IMG/VR virus record: IMGVR_UViG_3300032245_001641
Location: 1 to 23,383 of that record
Reading direction: 5' to 3' (one strand)
Source of the DNA: a virus
Length of the DNA: 23,383 bases
The position numbers were made by a program, and so were the translations under genes. The notes beneath the pieces were generated by a model. The model did not search any database and was not told the origin of the DNA. It saw only the letters and a program-made list of their open reading frames with translations. This document shows positions 1-7,078 of this stretch, piece by piece (position 1 is the first letter of the stretch; every line of letters begins with the position of its first letter).

Positions 1-1288
1 GCACAAAACTCTTGCCAGGTTCAACAAGCACAAGATTAAAAATCCTAGGAATATTAATACCAACGGCAGCAACACCATAAGTTGCCACAATGATTTTATC
101 AACTGCATCTGCTACCTCATCATATTCTGCTTGTCGTTTTGATCCTTTGGTAGCACCGGATACAAACACAGCCTTGTCTCCCAGCCGTGCTACCAGTTGT
201 CTACCGCACTCGGTACGGTCCACCAACACAAGAGTGTTGCCTGTTTCATTTACTTGCCGCACAAGATCTGCCATGGTGTCTAGTCGTCCGGACTCTTCCA
301 ACAAGTACTTGAGTTCGCTCTGATAGTCTTTGTACTCTACATGATCAACGAGTTGCACGATGTTGACATGGCAGTTGGCTAACACACCTTGTTGTTGTAA
401 TTCGCTGGCACTGAGCTTGCCAATCACAGGTCCAAGACTTACCAGTAGTGCTTGGCTTTCAAACTTCTCTTTGGGCACAGTTCCAGTCAACCCCCAGCGA
501 ATTGGCACTCGAGCCATTACACCTGTCAGCAAAGTTTTGAGTGCATCTGCTTTGGCCATGTGTACTTCGTCCACAATAACACACACCACACCTTCTAAAA
601 ACTCACCTATGGTGCAGTCACCTACTCCTGCTTTGGTGTTCTTCAAGAGATTGTTTAGGCTCTGCCATGTGCAGATTGTATGTGTGCGCCCATATTCTTT
701 TCTGTCACCAAAATACACACCAACATCTTGTTGCATGTTGATATAGTCTGCTTCGGTCTGTGTTACTAGACTCTTGTTGGGCACTATAACAATGCTACGT
801 CCATACGGCGTGATAGCATTGCTTAGTGCCGCTGTCATAATAGTTTTACCTGCACCTGTGGCCACTTCCTGTATGCACTGTGGATTGGCCAGGAAGTTGT
901 TGATGATTTCCACTTGATAGTCACGCAACATAATGGGTTCACCTGCGGCTGGATGTGTCTTGGGCCAGGTCACATGTTCAAAACTTGTTTCTGTTACTTG
1001 TTCAAAGTTGAATGTGTTGGAATAGTCACGTTGGTCGTCCAGTTCAATGTCGTAATCAAATTTTTCAAGTATGGGCACAATCTCAGGCAACAAATTTACA
1101 TAAGTTGATCCACCCAGTTGAAAGTATGCTATCTTGCCGTCCCAGCGTCCTAAGCGTACTGCTGGCAAATAACGTGCGGCAGGGTTTTCATATTTGAAAG
1201 CTGTGACCAAGGCCTTGCGAGCATCCAAGTCCAGGCCTTCAATCTTGATGTTTACTTCGTCACGTATGTGTATTGTGCATCTTTTCAT
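1..1288 (-). CDS. uvsW: UvsW-type SF2 DNA helicase (partial, runs off left edge)
   Basis: Superfamily 2 helicase; in T4, UvsW unwinds branched DNA and R-loops and helps switch from origin- to recombination-dependent replication. About 429 codons are visible, starting at ATG 1288. I translated it by hand because it has no stop inside the window. Visible motifs: Walker A ATGAGKT (residues 143-149), DEVH box (240-243), motif III LTGT (267-270), and a second RecA-like domain ending in IIVATYGVAAVGINIPR, which resembles motif V. The first ~110 residues precede the helicase core and contain LGRWDGKIAYF, matching the extra N-terminal domain of UvsW. The start overlaps the stop of the radical SAM gene (ATGA, 1285-1288), so it is translationally coupled and last in the operon that starts at 3240. 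The C-terminus is missing. The family is clear; the symbol rests on the N-terminal domain and T4-like context. Confidence 0.9.
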   Translation of the reverse strand, partial: MKRCTIHIRDEVNIKIEGLDLDARKALVTAFKYENPAARYLPAVRLGRWDGKIAYFQLGGSTYVNLLPEIVPILEKFDYDIELDDQRDYSNTFNFEQVTETSFEHVTWPKTHPAAGEPIMLRDYQVEIINNFLANPQCIQEVATGAGKTIMTAALSNAITPYGRSIVIVPNKSLVTQTEADYINMQQDVGVYFGDRKEYGRTHTICTWQSLNNLLKNTKAGVGDCTIGEFLEGVVCVIVDEVHMAKADALKTLLTGVMARVPIRWGLTGTVPKEKFESQALLVSLGPVIGKLSASELQQQGVLANCHVNIVQLVDHVEYKDYQSELKYLLEESGRLDTMADLVRQVNETGNTLVLVDRTECGRQLVARLGDKAVFVSGATKGSKRQAEYDEVADAVDKIIVATYGVAAVGINIPRIFNLVLVEPGKSFV

Positions 1289-2409
1289 ATGTATTGAACC
1301 AGTTCAGGAAATGTTTGTTTGAAATTTAATTCTCGATACTGGTCGTGTTCATGCAAGTATCGTTTAAAGTCTGCAAAATGCTCACTGTCATCTGTGTTTT
1401 CAACCAAGTCTGCCCAGGTTCGTGCTTCGGCATATTGACTTGTTCTTAGTTTTTCTACAATGTCTTTTCGTGCATGTTTGCACCACACCGAAGGTCTCAT
1501 ATGTGGAGGATTGTGTACGCGACCCAGCCACGGAGCAGGCAGTCCTATATTATAGCACCATTCAAGAAATTCATCAATATAATAGACATTATACGCACTC
1601 ACAGTGTGGCTCACGCTGAGACGGAAATTTGGTAAGTTTTGGCACTCCAGATATTTTGACACATTGGGCTGTATCTGATTCCAGTCACTGGGGTAACGAA
1701 TGTAATTATATCGATCACCCACACCATCTATGCTCAATTGCATGTCAATCTCTCGGAAGTGTTGCCACAGATCCCACCATTCTTGATCTGGCCATGTGGT
1801 AACATTTGTGGTGTAGTGCAAGGAAATATTGCCAGCTTGGTTGGTATCAACATAGTGCTGGAGCAAGGCCTTTTGTTCGTCAATGCCGCTGAGAAAGGGT
1901 TCTCCTCCGGGTATGTCAATGTGTATTAGGTCAGGAGCAGATGCAATAAAATCAGTTACAAAATTGTCTTTGTAAAAATGAAAATTCTTTATGTCCTGAA
2001 GGTACACTGTTCGGTATTCTCCGCGCCATCGACTACTACTGTATGGACTACATGTGATGCATTTGAGATTGCAAGTGTTTCCAAACGCAATGCTGGCAGT
2101 GATAAAACCGTGTTGGTTGATATCATAGTCAGCGTAATGCATGTGCCAACGTGAGAAATCCAGTTGACGTTTGCTTTCAATATTGTTCTCTTCTTCAATA
2201 CGACATCTTGTGCAGCCTTCGGGCCACTGCCCAGACTGGAATTGTTGTTTTACGGATTTTAAAAAGTCACTGCGTTGATACTGTTGCACAGTGTGTGTTT
2301 CAATATTGAATTTTTGATCATAAGACTTTGTGATAAATTTGCAACAAGGAGTTATACTGCCCATGGGGCTGATGTCAATATTGGTCCAAGGAGAAAAACA
2401 AAAAGTCAT
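1285..2409 (-). CDS. Radical SAM protein with N-terminal twitch/SPASM-like cysteine domain
   Basis: 374 aa. Radical SAM enzymes use a 4Fe-4S cluster and S-adenosylmethionine to start radical chemistry. The CxxxCxxC motif is at C113, C117 and C120 (NTCNLKCITC), and the family GGEP motif is at about 168-171 (GGEPF). Before it, residues 1-70 hold FCFSPW (C4), PCC (C22/C23) and CTRC (C66/C69), a pattern like a SPASM/twitch auxiliary-cluster domain but placed N-terminal to the radical SAM core. The usual SPASM order is the reverse. The gene lies between a P-loop-like protein (stop 2413, 3 nt gap) and uvsW (ATGA overlap), so all three are probably co-transcribed from 3246-3274. The substrate is unknown; peptide or protein modification is a guess from the SPASM resemblance. 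Confidence 0.85.
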   Translation of the reverse strand: MTFCFSPWTNIDISPMGSITPCCKFITKSYDQKFNIETHTVQQYQRSDFLKSVKQQFQSGQWPEGCTRCRIEEENNIESKRQLDFSRWHMHYADYDINQHGFITASIAFGNTCNLKCITCSPYSSSRWRGEYRTVYLQDIKNFHFYKDNFVTDFIASAPDLIHIDIPGGEPFLSGIDEQKALLQHYVDTNQAGNISLHYTTNVTTWPDQEWWDLWQHFREIDMQLSIDGVGDRYNYIRYPSDWNQIQPNVSKYLECQNLPNFRLSVSHTVSAYNVYYIDEFLEWCYNIGLPAPWLGRVHNPPHMRPSVWCKHARKDIVEKLRTSQYAEARTWADLVENTDDSEHFADFKRYLHEHDQYRELNFKQTFPELVQYI

Positions 2410-2412
2410 ATT

Positions 2413-3240
2413 CTATATTGTTTCATAGGTCAACGTTTTAAGTTGTTGCGTTGTACTGGGGAACACATCAAGTCCGTCACAACGAATTTCTAAATTGTGC
2501 TGTCGCAATAAATGTTGTATGTATGCTTCATCAAAGATACTGTTCAACACTAGTTCGTTGTCAACGTTGTTGAGCAAGTCACTGACATACTGATGGCATT
2601 TAAATTGAATGTTGTGAGATTTCTGTACCTGTAAAAAATTCTCATGTTGTTTTTTTATTGTGTCGATGCTAACTGTGACAACTAAATTCAGTGACAGTGC
2701 CAACTGAGAAAATGATTGCGGCCAATTTTCAAATATATCTTGGGTTGATATTTGAGCTGTTGCTGGTATTTTATTGTATTCTCCTGAGTTGTATGACTGA
2801 TCGAGTACATCACTTATCCAAAAAGAACACCACTCCCTCATGATCCATCTAGGAACAGTATCGTCAAACTTGCCTGTGTATCCCCAATGTGTTTTGAGTT
2901 TATAGCTGGCTTCATCTTGCGACATTTGATATAAAATATAACCAATCAAATGATCACTTTGTGTTTTAAAAAATTGATTGTTGTAATAATCCAACCCATG
3001 ATCTTGACAAGGAACAACAACAACCACTTGCTCACAATCAACATTCAATGCTGTATCATCAATGTGACCGTATCGTATAACTGTTGATAACTGTTTTTTC
3101 TTAGACCAAAACTGATGACTACTACCATTGTCACTGAACATCAACTCTTCAAATGGTTCAGTTCTTAAATTGGTATAATTGTAAATACACCGTGACAAGT
3201 ATGTGCCATAACATCCCGGCGGGAAATAAACTTTGATCAT
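2413..3240 (-). CDS. Unknown protein with sulfotransferase/P-loop-like N-terminus
   Basis: 275 aa, function not recognised. The N-terminus MIKVYFPPGCYGTYLSRC gives a beta strand followed by a G-C-Y-G-T-Y-L turn and a helix. This recalls the PAPS-binding P-loop of sulfotransferases (PRSGTTFL-like), but the resemblance is weak and there is no Walker GKS/T. The middle is rich in aromatic residues (W, Y, F) and there is no signal peptide or membrane segment. It is first in the operon with the radical SAM gene and uvsW. A sigma70 promoter ends 5 nt before its ATG and no Shine-Dalgarno sequence is visible, so the mRNA may be leaderless. The coding sequence looks AT-richer than the neighbouring core genes, which could mean more recent acquisition. 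ORF reality is well supported by position and spacing; function is open. Confidence 0.75.
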   Translation of the reverse strand: MIKVYFPPGCYGTYLSRCIYNYTNLRTEPFEELMFSDNGSSHQFWSKKKQLSTVIRYGHIDDTALNVDCEQVVVVVPCQDHGLDYYNNQFFKTQSDHLIGYILYQMSQDEASYKLKTHWGYTGKFDDTVPRWIMREWCSFWISDVLDQSYNSGEYNKIPATAQISTQDIFENWPQSFSQLALSLNLVVTVSIDTIKKQHENFLQVQKSHNIQFKCHQYVSDLLNNVDNELVLNSIFDEAYIQHLLRQHNLEIRCDGLDVFPSTTQQLKTLTYETI

Positions 3241-3245
3241 ATAGT

Positions 3246-3274
3246 AGTATATACTTATTGCAACACAAAGTCAA
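3246..3274 (-). promoter_or_regulatory. sigma70-type promoter for the 3240-to-1 operon
   Basis: On the minus strand, -35 TTGACT (3274-3269), 17-nt spacer, -10 TATACT (3251-3246). The -10 sits in the palindrome AGTATATACT, which also forms the -10 of the gp32 promoter. The -35 overlaps the T-tract of the upstream terminator by two bases. The expected transcription start falls on or next to the ATG at 3240. Confidence 0.75.
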
Positions 3275-3297
3275 AAAAACAGGCTCCGAAGAGCCTG
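3273..3297 (-). terminator. Rho-independent terminator closing the AAA+ ATPase operon
   Basis: Minus-strand hairpin CAGGCTC-TTCG-GAGCCTG (3297-3280), a 7-bp stem with a UUCG-type tetraloop, followed directly by seven Ts (3279-3273). It lies 45 nt past the stop of the 29-aa membrane ORF. Confidence 0.85.
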
Positions 3298-3341
3298 TTG
3301 TAAAAACCCAGGGCGGAGCCAACCAATCCCCGGGGTAAACC

Positions 3342-3431
3342 TTATTCAACTATCAAAATACAGAATGCCAACAAAAATGCAAAGCCAATGTGACCTAGAA
3401 ATATCAACAGTAGTACAGCAAGCCAAGCCAT
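3342..3431 (-). CDS. 29-aa predicted single-span membrane protein
   Basis: The ATG at 3431 is preceded by GAGGTGATC, a good Shine-Dalgarno sequence at normal spacing. It encodes 29 residues that are almost wholly hydrophobic: MAWLAVLLLIFLGH then IGFAFLLAFCILIVE, with a single histidine in the middle and a C-terminal acid. The start is 2 nt after the stop of the 51-aa gene (3434), which suggests coupled translation. A longer reading of this frame from 3527 would overlap the 51-aa gene fully and has no ribosome site, so the short form is preferred. Function unknown; very small phage membrane proteins include holin helpers and superinfection factors, but nothing here singles out a role. Confidence 0.55.
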   Translation of the reverse strand: MAWLAVLLLIFLGHIGFAFLLAFCILIVE

Positions 3432-3433
3432 GA

Positions 3434-3589
3434 TCACCTCGCCACTGCCAATGCTATTGCTGCCGTATTCATGGCACTGGCAAACACATTGAACCAGCCC
3501 CAAAATGTATTGCCTTCTCGGAAACACTGCACAGCAAAGTATCCACTGACAAACACGAACAAAAAATTCACAATGTTCATTGCTGACAT
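3434..3589 (-). CDS. 51-aa predicted membrane protein
   Basis: Starts at ATG 3589, one base after the ATPase stop codon (3591), and ends at TGA 3434. The N-terminal half (NIVNFLFVFVSGYFAV, from about residue 5) is hydrophobic, and so is the C-terminal part (WGWFNVFASAMNTAAIALAV), so two membrane segments are likely with a short charged loop (CFREGN) between. It sits between the AAA+ ATPase and the 29-aa membrane ORF with almost no gap, so it is probably translated by coupling; the ribosome site is weak (GAAGAG). I do not recognise the family. The main doubt is size, but the packing on both sides supports it. Confidence 0.55.
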   Translation of the reverse strand: MSAMNIVNFLFVFVSGYFAVQCFREGNTFWGWFNVFASAMNTAAIALAVAR

Positions 3590-3590
3590 G

Positions 3591-4619
3591 TTAGGCACTC
3601 TTCATACATGTTGTTTCAGCCAGTCGCTTCCAGTTGCCTGCAAAGCTCTTGCGCAAGTCTGCAATCTTTAGCGCCATACGCAGGCTCATCTCACGCAAAC
3701 GATTCTGATTTGCTTCCATGAACTCAATGATCTCGTCCTGCACACACTCTTCAAAATCATAGTCTGCAAACAACACACCGTCTTTGGCAATCTGCTTGAT
3801 ACGCAACACTTTGTCACGCATGGTGTCCAGTGTCAAGTCAAGATAGTGACAGCGTGATTGCAGTGCATCCAAGTGATCACGCAACTTTTGGCTCTTCATC
3901 TGATCAAACTTCAAGTTGGTAATAAAGATCACCGAACCTTTGAACTCGAAACGATCTGGGATGCCTTCACGACGCAGAGTGCTAGACTCTGACAACCATG
4001 AAATGGTACGCTTTTTGCCAGAGTCCAGGGCACCCTTCAGCAAGTTCAGTGCCACGTCATCAAGCAAAATGCTGTCACAGTCATCAAACACCAACACACA
4101 ATTGTCATCGGAATATTTGTACAGGGCTTGATACAAGCCAATGGGTGTTGCACTACCTTTGACAACTTCGGCACGGAGACGCTTGCCTGCCAGTTTGTCA
4201 AACAGTGTGGCTTTTTCGATCTCTTGCTCAACACCAAAGCTCTTGCCCACACCAGGAGGGCCTGACACAATCATAGCACGGATGTCACCGTTGACACAGG
4301 CTTTTGTCATCTCATGCAAGATGTCAAAACGCTCACGAATACGTGTCATAATTTGTTCTTCTGTTTCTGCTTCTACTTGGGGGGCAACAAACGCCACTGT
4401 ATTTTCTTTGCTCACTGCATCTCCATTGACATACTCGATGTCGCTAATTTTGTTGACTTTGATCCGAATAGTATCGGGGCAATTGGGAAATGTGCCGTTG
4501 TTTTTGACAGTGACAAAACTGCCTTTTGCTCCAGTTTGGAAACCGCTAACAAGAGCAAAACTCTTGTTGGCAACGGGACGATTGCGATACTCACCTTTGA
4601 TAACTCGAATTGCACTCAT
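3591..4619 (-). CDS. AAA+ ATPase
   Basis: 342 aa. Walker A GPPGVGKS (120-127), Walker B VLVFDD (175-180) and a sensor-1-like stretch VIFITN (230-235) mark a AAA+ ATPase. After the core come arginine-containing helices (about 255-335) like a lid domain. Residues 1-110 form an N-terminal extension with beta-rich text (VKNNGTFPNCPDTIRIKV) that I do not recognise. The start has a strong Shine-Dalgarno sequence (AAAAGGAGCC) and a consensus sigma70 promoter 44 nt upstream, so it is probably expressed early and well. Downstream are two tiny membrane proteins and a terminator. Similar single-domain ATPases occur in marine T4-like phages without a firm role; clamp-loader gp44 is an alternative but the N-terminal extension argues against it. 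Confidence 0.8.
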   Translation of the reverse strand: MSAIRVIKGEYRNRPVANKSFALVSGFQTGAKGSFVTVKNNGTFPNCPDTIRIKVNKISDIEYVNGDAVSKENTVAFVAPQVEAETEEQIMTRIRERFDILHEMTKACVNGDIRAMIVSGPPGVGKSFGVEQEIEKATLFDKLAGKRLRAEVVKGSATPIGLYQALYKYSDDNCVLVFDDCDSILLDDVALNLLKGALDSGKKRTISWLSESSTLRREGIPDRFEFKGSVIFITNLKFDQMKSQKLRDHLDALQSRCHYLDLTLDTMRDKVLRIKQIAKDGVLFADYDFEECVQDEIIEFMEANQNRLREMSLRMALKIADLRKSFAGNWKRLAETTCMKSA

Positions 4620-4662
4620 GGTTGGCTCCTTTTGTGTGCGGTTGTTTACTGTTTATGTCTCT

Positions 4663-4691
4663 ATTATAGCAAAAGATGGATTATTGGTCAA
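4663..4691 (-). promoter_or_regulatory. Consensus sigma70 promoter for the AAA+ ATPase
   Basis: Minus strand: -35 TTGACC (4691-4686), 17-nt spacer, -10 TATAAT (4668-4663). It overlaps the last codons and the stop of the 60-aa gene. The sequence AATAAT follows the -35, and TTTTGC precedes the -10, as in the promoter at 4893-4921. Confidence 0.85.
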
Positions 4692-4863
4692 CCGGGGCAA
4701 ACAATGCTTGACCTTGTTGCATAAAAACAACAAACGCTTTCATTGTGCGCTCACTGTACACCATGCGACCGTTTTTTTGAATGTCTTGCAGGGTTTCCAA
4801 CAGGGGCATGCCCAGGAAGTCTGCTTCTTTTTGTATTTGTTTGATTGCTGTGGTGATCTGCAT
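4681..4863 (-). CDS. 60-aa hypothetical protein
   Basis: Starts at ATG 4863 with Shine-Dalgarno AAAAAGGAGCC and a consensus sigma70 promoter just upstream, so it is a real and probably early-expressed gene. The protein is soluble-looking and helical, with an amphipathic first half (ITTAIKQIQKEADFLGMPLL) and a short C-terminal part ending FAPVDQ. No known domain is visible. Its stop (TAA, 4681-4683) lies inside the spacer of the next promoter, so the two transcription units abut. Small early proteins of this kind often act on host enzymes, but that is only a general expectation. Confidence 0.7.
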   Translation of the reverse strand: MQITTAIKQIQKEADFLGMPLLETLQDIQKNGRMVYSERTMKAFVVFMQQGQALFAPVDQ

Positions 4864-4892
4864 AGTGGCTCCTTTTTGCTTTGTATGCCATT

Positions 4893-4921
4893 ATTATAGC
4901 AAAATGGGAATTATTGGTCAA
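4893..4921 (-). promoter_or_regulatory. Consensus sigma70 promoter for the 60-aa gene
   Basis: Minus strand: -35 TTGACC (4921-4916), 17-nt spacer, -10 TATAAT (4898-4893), then AAAAAGGAGCC ahead of ATG 4863. Near copy of the promoter at 4663-4691. Confidence 0.85.
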
Positions 4922-4937
4922 GTACTACAAAAGTACT
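4921..4937. repeat. AGTACT-ACAAA-AGTACT inverted repeat
   Basis: Two copies of the self-complementary hexamer AGTACT separated by ACAAA. It overlaps the last base of the -35 at 4916-4921 and is followed on the plus strand by a T-run (acttttta). It could be a weak plus-strand terminator or an operator; neither is certain. Confidence 0.4.
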
Positions 4938-4951
4938 ACTTTTTAGCAGAC

Positions 4952-4980
4952 AAAAAAAACCCTGCCGGAGCAGGGTTTTT
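4952..4980 (-). terminator. Bidirectional rho-independent terminator after the 165-aa gene
   Basis: ACCCTGC-CGGA-GCAGGGT hairpin flanked by eight As on the left and five Ts on the right, so it can work on both strands. On the minus strand it lies 13 nt past the stop of the 165-aa gene and is followed by TTTTTTTTG. Confidence 0.85.
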
Positions 4981-4992
4981 GTATTGATTTTA

Positions 4993-5490
4993 TTATGCCG
5001 GAGGAGTAGAATTTAACTGGCCGACTTTTACTGCCCAGGCCAGTGAATTGGAGTCGTAGTTGTAAATGGTTAATGTGTGAGTCAATGTGCTGCCATTTGG
5101 AATTTGATATGACCAAGTGCCGTCAACTGGGAACGCATCTGCATTGGGTCCTCTTGATTGCGGCACACCATCAAGTGCCACATTGCTACGGCAATCAGCA
5201 ATTGGGCTGGCAGGCAGTACATCAAGCATGAATACTTGTTGCACATCTACGCTGTCACCGCCGGTGCATTGCACAGCCATTGGGAAATCACCGACCATAT
5301 TTTCATCAACATCAACCGAAAACAACACCTGCTGTGCTGTTGCGGCGCGATTAAAATCTGTGATATTTTTAGATGGCACTGTTCCAGTGTAGATTACAGT
5401 TCCATTTAATGTAGCAACAATTGATGCAACATTTTCAGTGTCATCTGCATAGTATCCTGTGCCCCAGAATTTCAAATTTTTTGTAGCCAT
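4993..5490 (-). CDS. 165-aa beta-rich protein, possible virion component
   Basis: 165 aa, no recognised family. The text alternates short hydrophobic strands and turns (NLKFWGTGYYADDTENVASI, then VIYTGTVPS; later TWSYQIPNGSTLTHTLTIYN), typical of a beta-sandwich such as an Ig-like or carbohydrate-binding domain. It has no signal peptide or membrane segment and two cysteines (C95, C115 by approximate count). It is a single-gene unit: T4-late-like boxes and GGGAG upstream, a strong terminator downstream. Late expression plus the fold impression suggest a structural or decoration protein. This is inference; nothing proves it is in the virion. Confidence 0.7.
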   Translation of the reverse strand: MATKNLKFWGTGYYADDTENVASIVATLNGTVIYTGTVPSKNITDFNRAATAQQVLFSVDVDENMVGDFPMAVQCTGGDSVDVQQVFMLDVLPASPIADCRSNVALDGVPQSRGPNADAFPVDGTWSYQIPNGSTLTHTLTIYNYDSNSLAWAVKVGQLNSTPPA

Positions 5491-5503
5491 TTAGCAAGTC
5501 TCC

Positions 5504-5522
5504 CATTTATAAAGTATTTATC
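5504..5522 (-). promoter_or_regulatory. Candidate T4-late-type promoter boxes
   Basis: Minus strand reads GATAAATA (5522-5515) and TATAAATG (5511-5504), each one base off the T4 late box TATAAATA. They lie 14-32 nt before ATG 5490, with GGGAGA between, so a short-leader late mRNA is plausible. No -35 element is seen, as expected for late promoters. Confidence 0.55.
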
Positions 5523-6255
5523 ATTTCCAATGCTCTTTAATAACAGAATCTGTTAGATCCATGGGTTTTGGTTTTCCGTGAAATACCAACACTGCTGTTT
5601 GGTCTGTTATTGTTGTGCCGGTTCTGGGTTGCAGATGTTTTCTTCTAGTAAAATTGTACCCACCATCTAAACATTGCCAACGCCAGCTTTTGATGCGTTC
5701 TGTATCAAAAAATCTCATCTCAGCTGGCCCTACTGATTTGGTAATGTAATCTTGATCTCCAGGATATCTGTGTATTATGCTGTCCAATGACTGACTGCGA
5801 AATTCTTGCCATACTCGAGCATATTTTTCAGTATCCCACCACATTACACTGGTGTTGGCGCCGGTGTGTGCAGGCCTCCAAAGATATTTAAAATCTTTTA
5901 CTGTCCAAAAATAACGAGTGGGCTGTTGCCAAATCCAGTCTATGTTGCGAACTATCACAGTGTCAAGATCAAAATACAACATTGGTCCTGTATGGTGTTC
6001 GGGATTAAACAGTTGCATTTTGTACCACCAACCACGTTTGTGTCCACCGATCCCCCAGTCCTCAAGTTCATGTTTTATCATGTTTGGTGGTACTGATCTA
6101 GCGGCTTCAGTGTACACATGAAATCTAACGCCAGGAGAAATATGACGATTTAGCATGTTGTACAAACGCTCTACGTAGATCCAATCGTAGAGGTCTCCAT
6201 GTATCACACAGGCACAGTTTATTGGTCCAGTTGGTGTTGTATTCTTTTTAGCCAT
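5521..6255 (-). CDS. GT-A-type glycosyltransferase
   Basis: 244 aa. The pattern of a GT-A enzyme is clear: an N-terminal strand (CACVIHGDLYDWIYVERLYNM), MLYFDLDTVIV with the metal/nucleotide-sugar-binding DxD (DLD, 96-98), a later GDQDY (166-170), and a C-terminal VFHGKPKP (224-231) of the HxG.KP type that helps bind the nucleotide diphosphate. It would transfer a sugar from a nucleotide-sugar; donor and acceptor are unknown. The start at 6255 has AGAAGGACT upstream and lies 37 nt inside the end of the preceding GT-B-like gene, so the two are coupled. No signal peptide or membrane segment, so it is cytoplasmic. Confidence 0.8.
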   Translation of the reverse strand: MAKKNTTPTGPINCACVIHGDLYDWIYVERLYNMLNRHISPGVRFHVYTEAARSVPPNMIKHELEDWGIGGHKRGWWYKMQLFNPEHHTGPMLYFDLDTVIVRNIDWIWQQPTRYFWTVKDFKYLWRPAHTGANTSVMWWDTEKYARVWQEFRSQSLDSIIHRYPGDQDYITKSVGPAEMRFFDTERIKSWRWQCLDGGYNFTRRKHLQPRTGTTITDQTAVLVFHGKPKPMDLTDSVIKEHWK

Positions 6256-7070
6256 AGTCCTTCTCGTAATTCTTCAACTGTGTATTCAGTGTGGCATATC
6301 TGTGTTAGCCACAATGCTCTATCTATAGTATAAGGTTGTTCAATGTCAGGCATACCCACTGCCACAGGATATGCCAGGCTGCTGTGTGCCACAATGGGTC
6401 TACATCCTGCAATGCCTGCTTGAGTGCCTGGTCCTGAGTTGTGATTGACCACAGCATGACAGTTGAAATGCATGTCAAAACTGTCGTAAGTATTGGCCAC
6501 AGGCTGTGCAACTTCCATTGTGACATTGTTGGGCATATATGGCATACGTAATGGGCTACGAGGATGTGCTCGTATACGTATGGGACGATCAGTTGAATTT
6601 CGTAACAGTTGGATTTGTTCCAACACCCATGATTCCATGCTGCCAATGCCCGCAACTTGCAAACTGTTTCTATGTTGTGCGGCAATGATGATTTCTGGTC
6701 CTGGTGCAACCTGTGTGGCCAGGCTTATTTGCAACTTTCTAGGACGATCCCAATCCAAATTGTCATAATGACCATAATAGCCATCTCGAGTGATATGATT
6801 TACAGCCAGCTTCCAAGTCTGTCCACGATACAGCGCACCAATGTCTATCACAATCACCGGTTTGTTTTGCCTGCAATAGTGTTCATACACTGCTTGATTT
6901 GGCTTCATTCTACCATGCCACAGCACTGACCAAATCACTGCCGCGTCAGCGGTCATTGAGTTTTCTTGTGTTTGTATGCCTGCGGCTTGACAACAGTCCA
7001 GAAATGCACTCATTACTGGTTTACTGTTCAATGCACATTGGGCAGGAAAATAAGCTATGGTTTTTATCAC
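6219..7070 (-). CDS. GT-B-like surface-glycan transferase (paralogue 1)
   Basis: 283 aa from GTG 7070. The frame is open 12 codons further up, but that part overlaps the divergent gene, and VIKTIAYFPAQ looks like a true N-terminus. Motifs shared with four other proteins here: VIDIGALYRG (74-83), RIRAHPRSP (165-173) and VNHNSGPGTQAGIAGCRPIVA (about 208-228). The last resembles the nucleotide-sugar or CDP-alcohol site of capsule/teichoic transferases (S-ExxxxGxP pattern). The downstream GT-A gene overlaps it by 37 nt. The divergent neighbour starts 13 nt away, so any promoter must lie inside that gene. Substrate unknown; capsule-type or glycerophosphotransferase-type activity is possible. Confidence 0.7.
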   Translation of the reverse strand: MIKTIAYFPAQCALNSKPVMSAFLDCCQAAGIQTQENSMTADAAVIWSVLWHGRMKPNQAVYEHYCRQNKPVIVIDIGALYRGQTWKLAVNHITRDGYYGHYDNLDWDRPRKLQISLATQVAPGPEIIIAAQHRNSLQVAGIGSMESWVLEQIQLLRNSTDRPIRIRAHPRSPLRMPYMPNNVTMEVAQPVANTYDSFDMHFNCHAVVNHNSGPGTQAGIAGCRPIVAHSSLAYPVAVGMPDIEQPYTIDRALWLTQICHTEYTVEELREGLWLKRIQHQLDQ

Positions 7071-7078
7071 TGTAAATA
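7071..7078 (+). promoter_or_regulatory. T4-late-like box, leaderless start predicted
   Basis: TGTAAATA, one base off TATAAATA, ends 5 nt before ATG 7084. A T4 late box is normally followed by about 5 nt before +1, so the A of the ATG would be +1. Confidence 0.5.

Noticed and set aside
360-746. 128-codon plus-strand frame
   Set aside because: Antisense to the UvsW helicase, whose motifs are intact in the other strand.
3328-3335. CCCCGGGG palindrome as a regulatory site
   Set aside because: Eight bases only, no second copy nearby, and no defined position relative to a promoter.
3158-3349. 63-codon minus-strand frame across the terminator
   Set aside because: It would run through the hairpin and into the 275-aa gene in another frame, with no ribosome site.
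3591-4619. Clamp-loader large subunit gp44
   Set aside because: The Walker motifs fit any AAA+ protein, the N-terminal 110 residues do not look like gp44, and no gp62-like gene follows.
4141-4899. 252-codon open frame on the plus strand
   Set aside because: It lies antisense to the AAA+ ATPase and the 60-aa gene, both of which have good promoters, ribosome sites and motifs; its own product has no sensible domain and no ribosome site.
6323-6709. 128-codon minus-strand frame
   Set aside because: Shifted frame inside paralogue 1 (6219-7070), which carries the family motifs.
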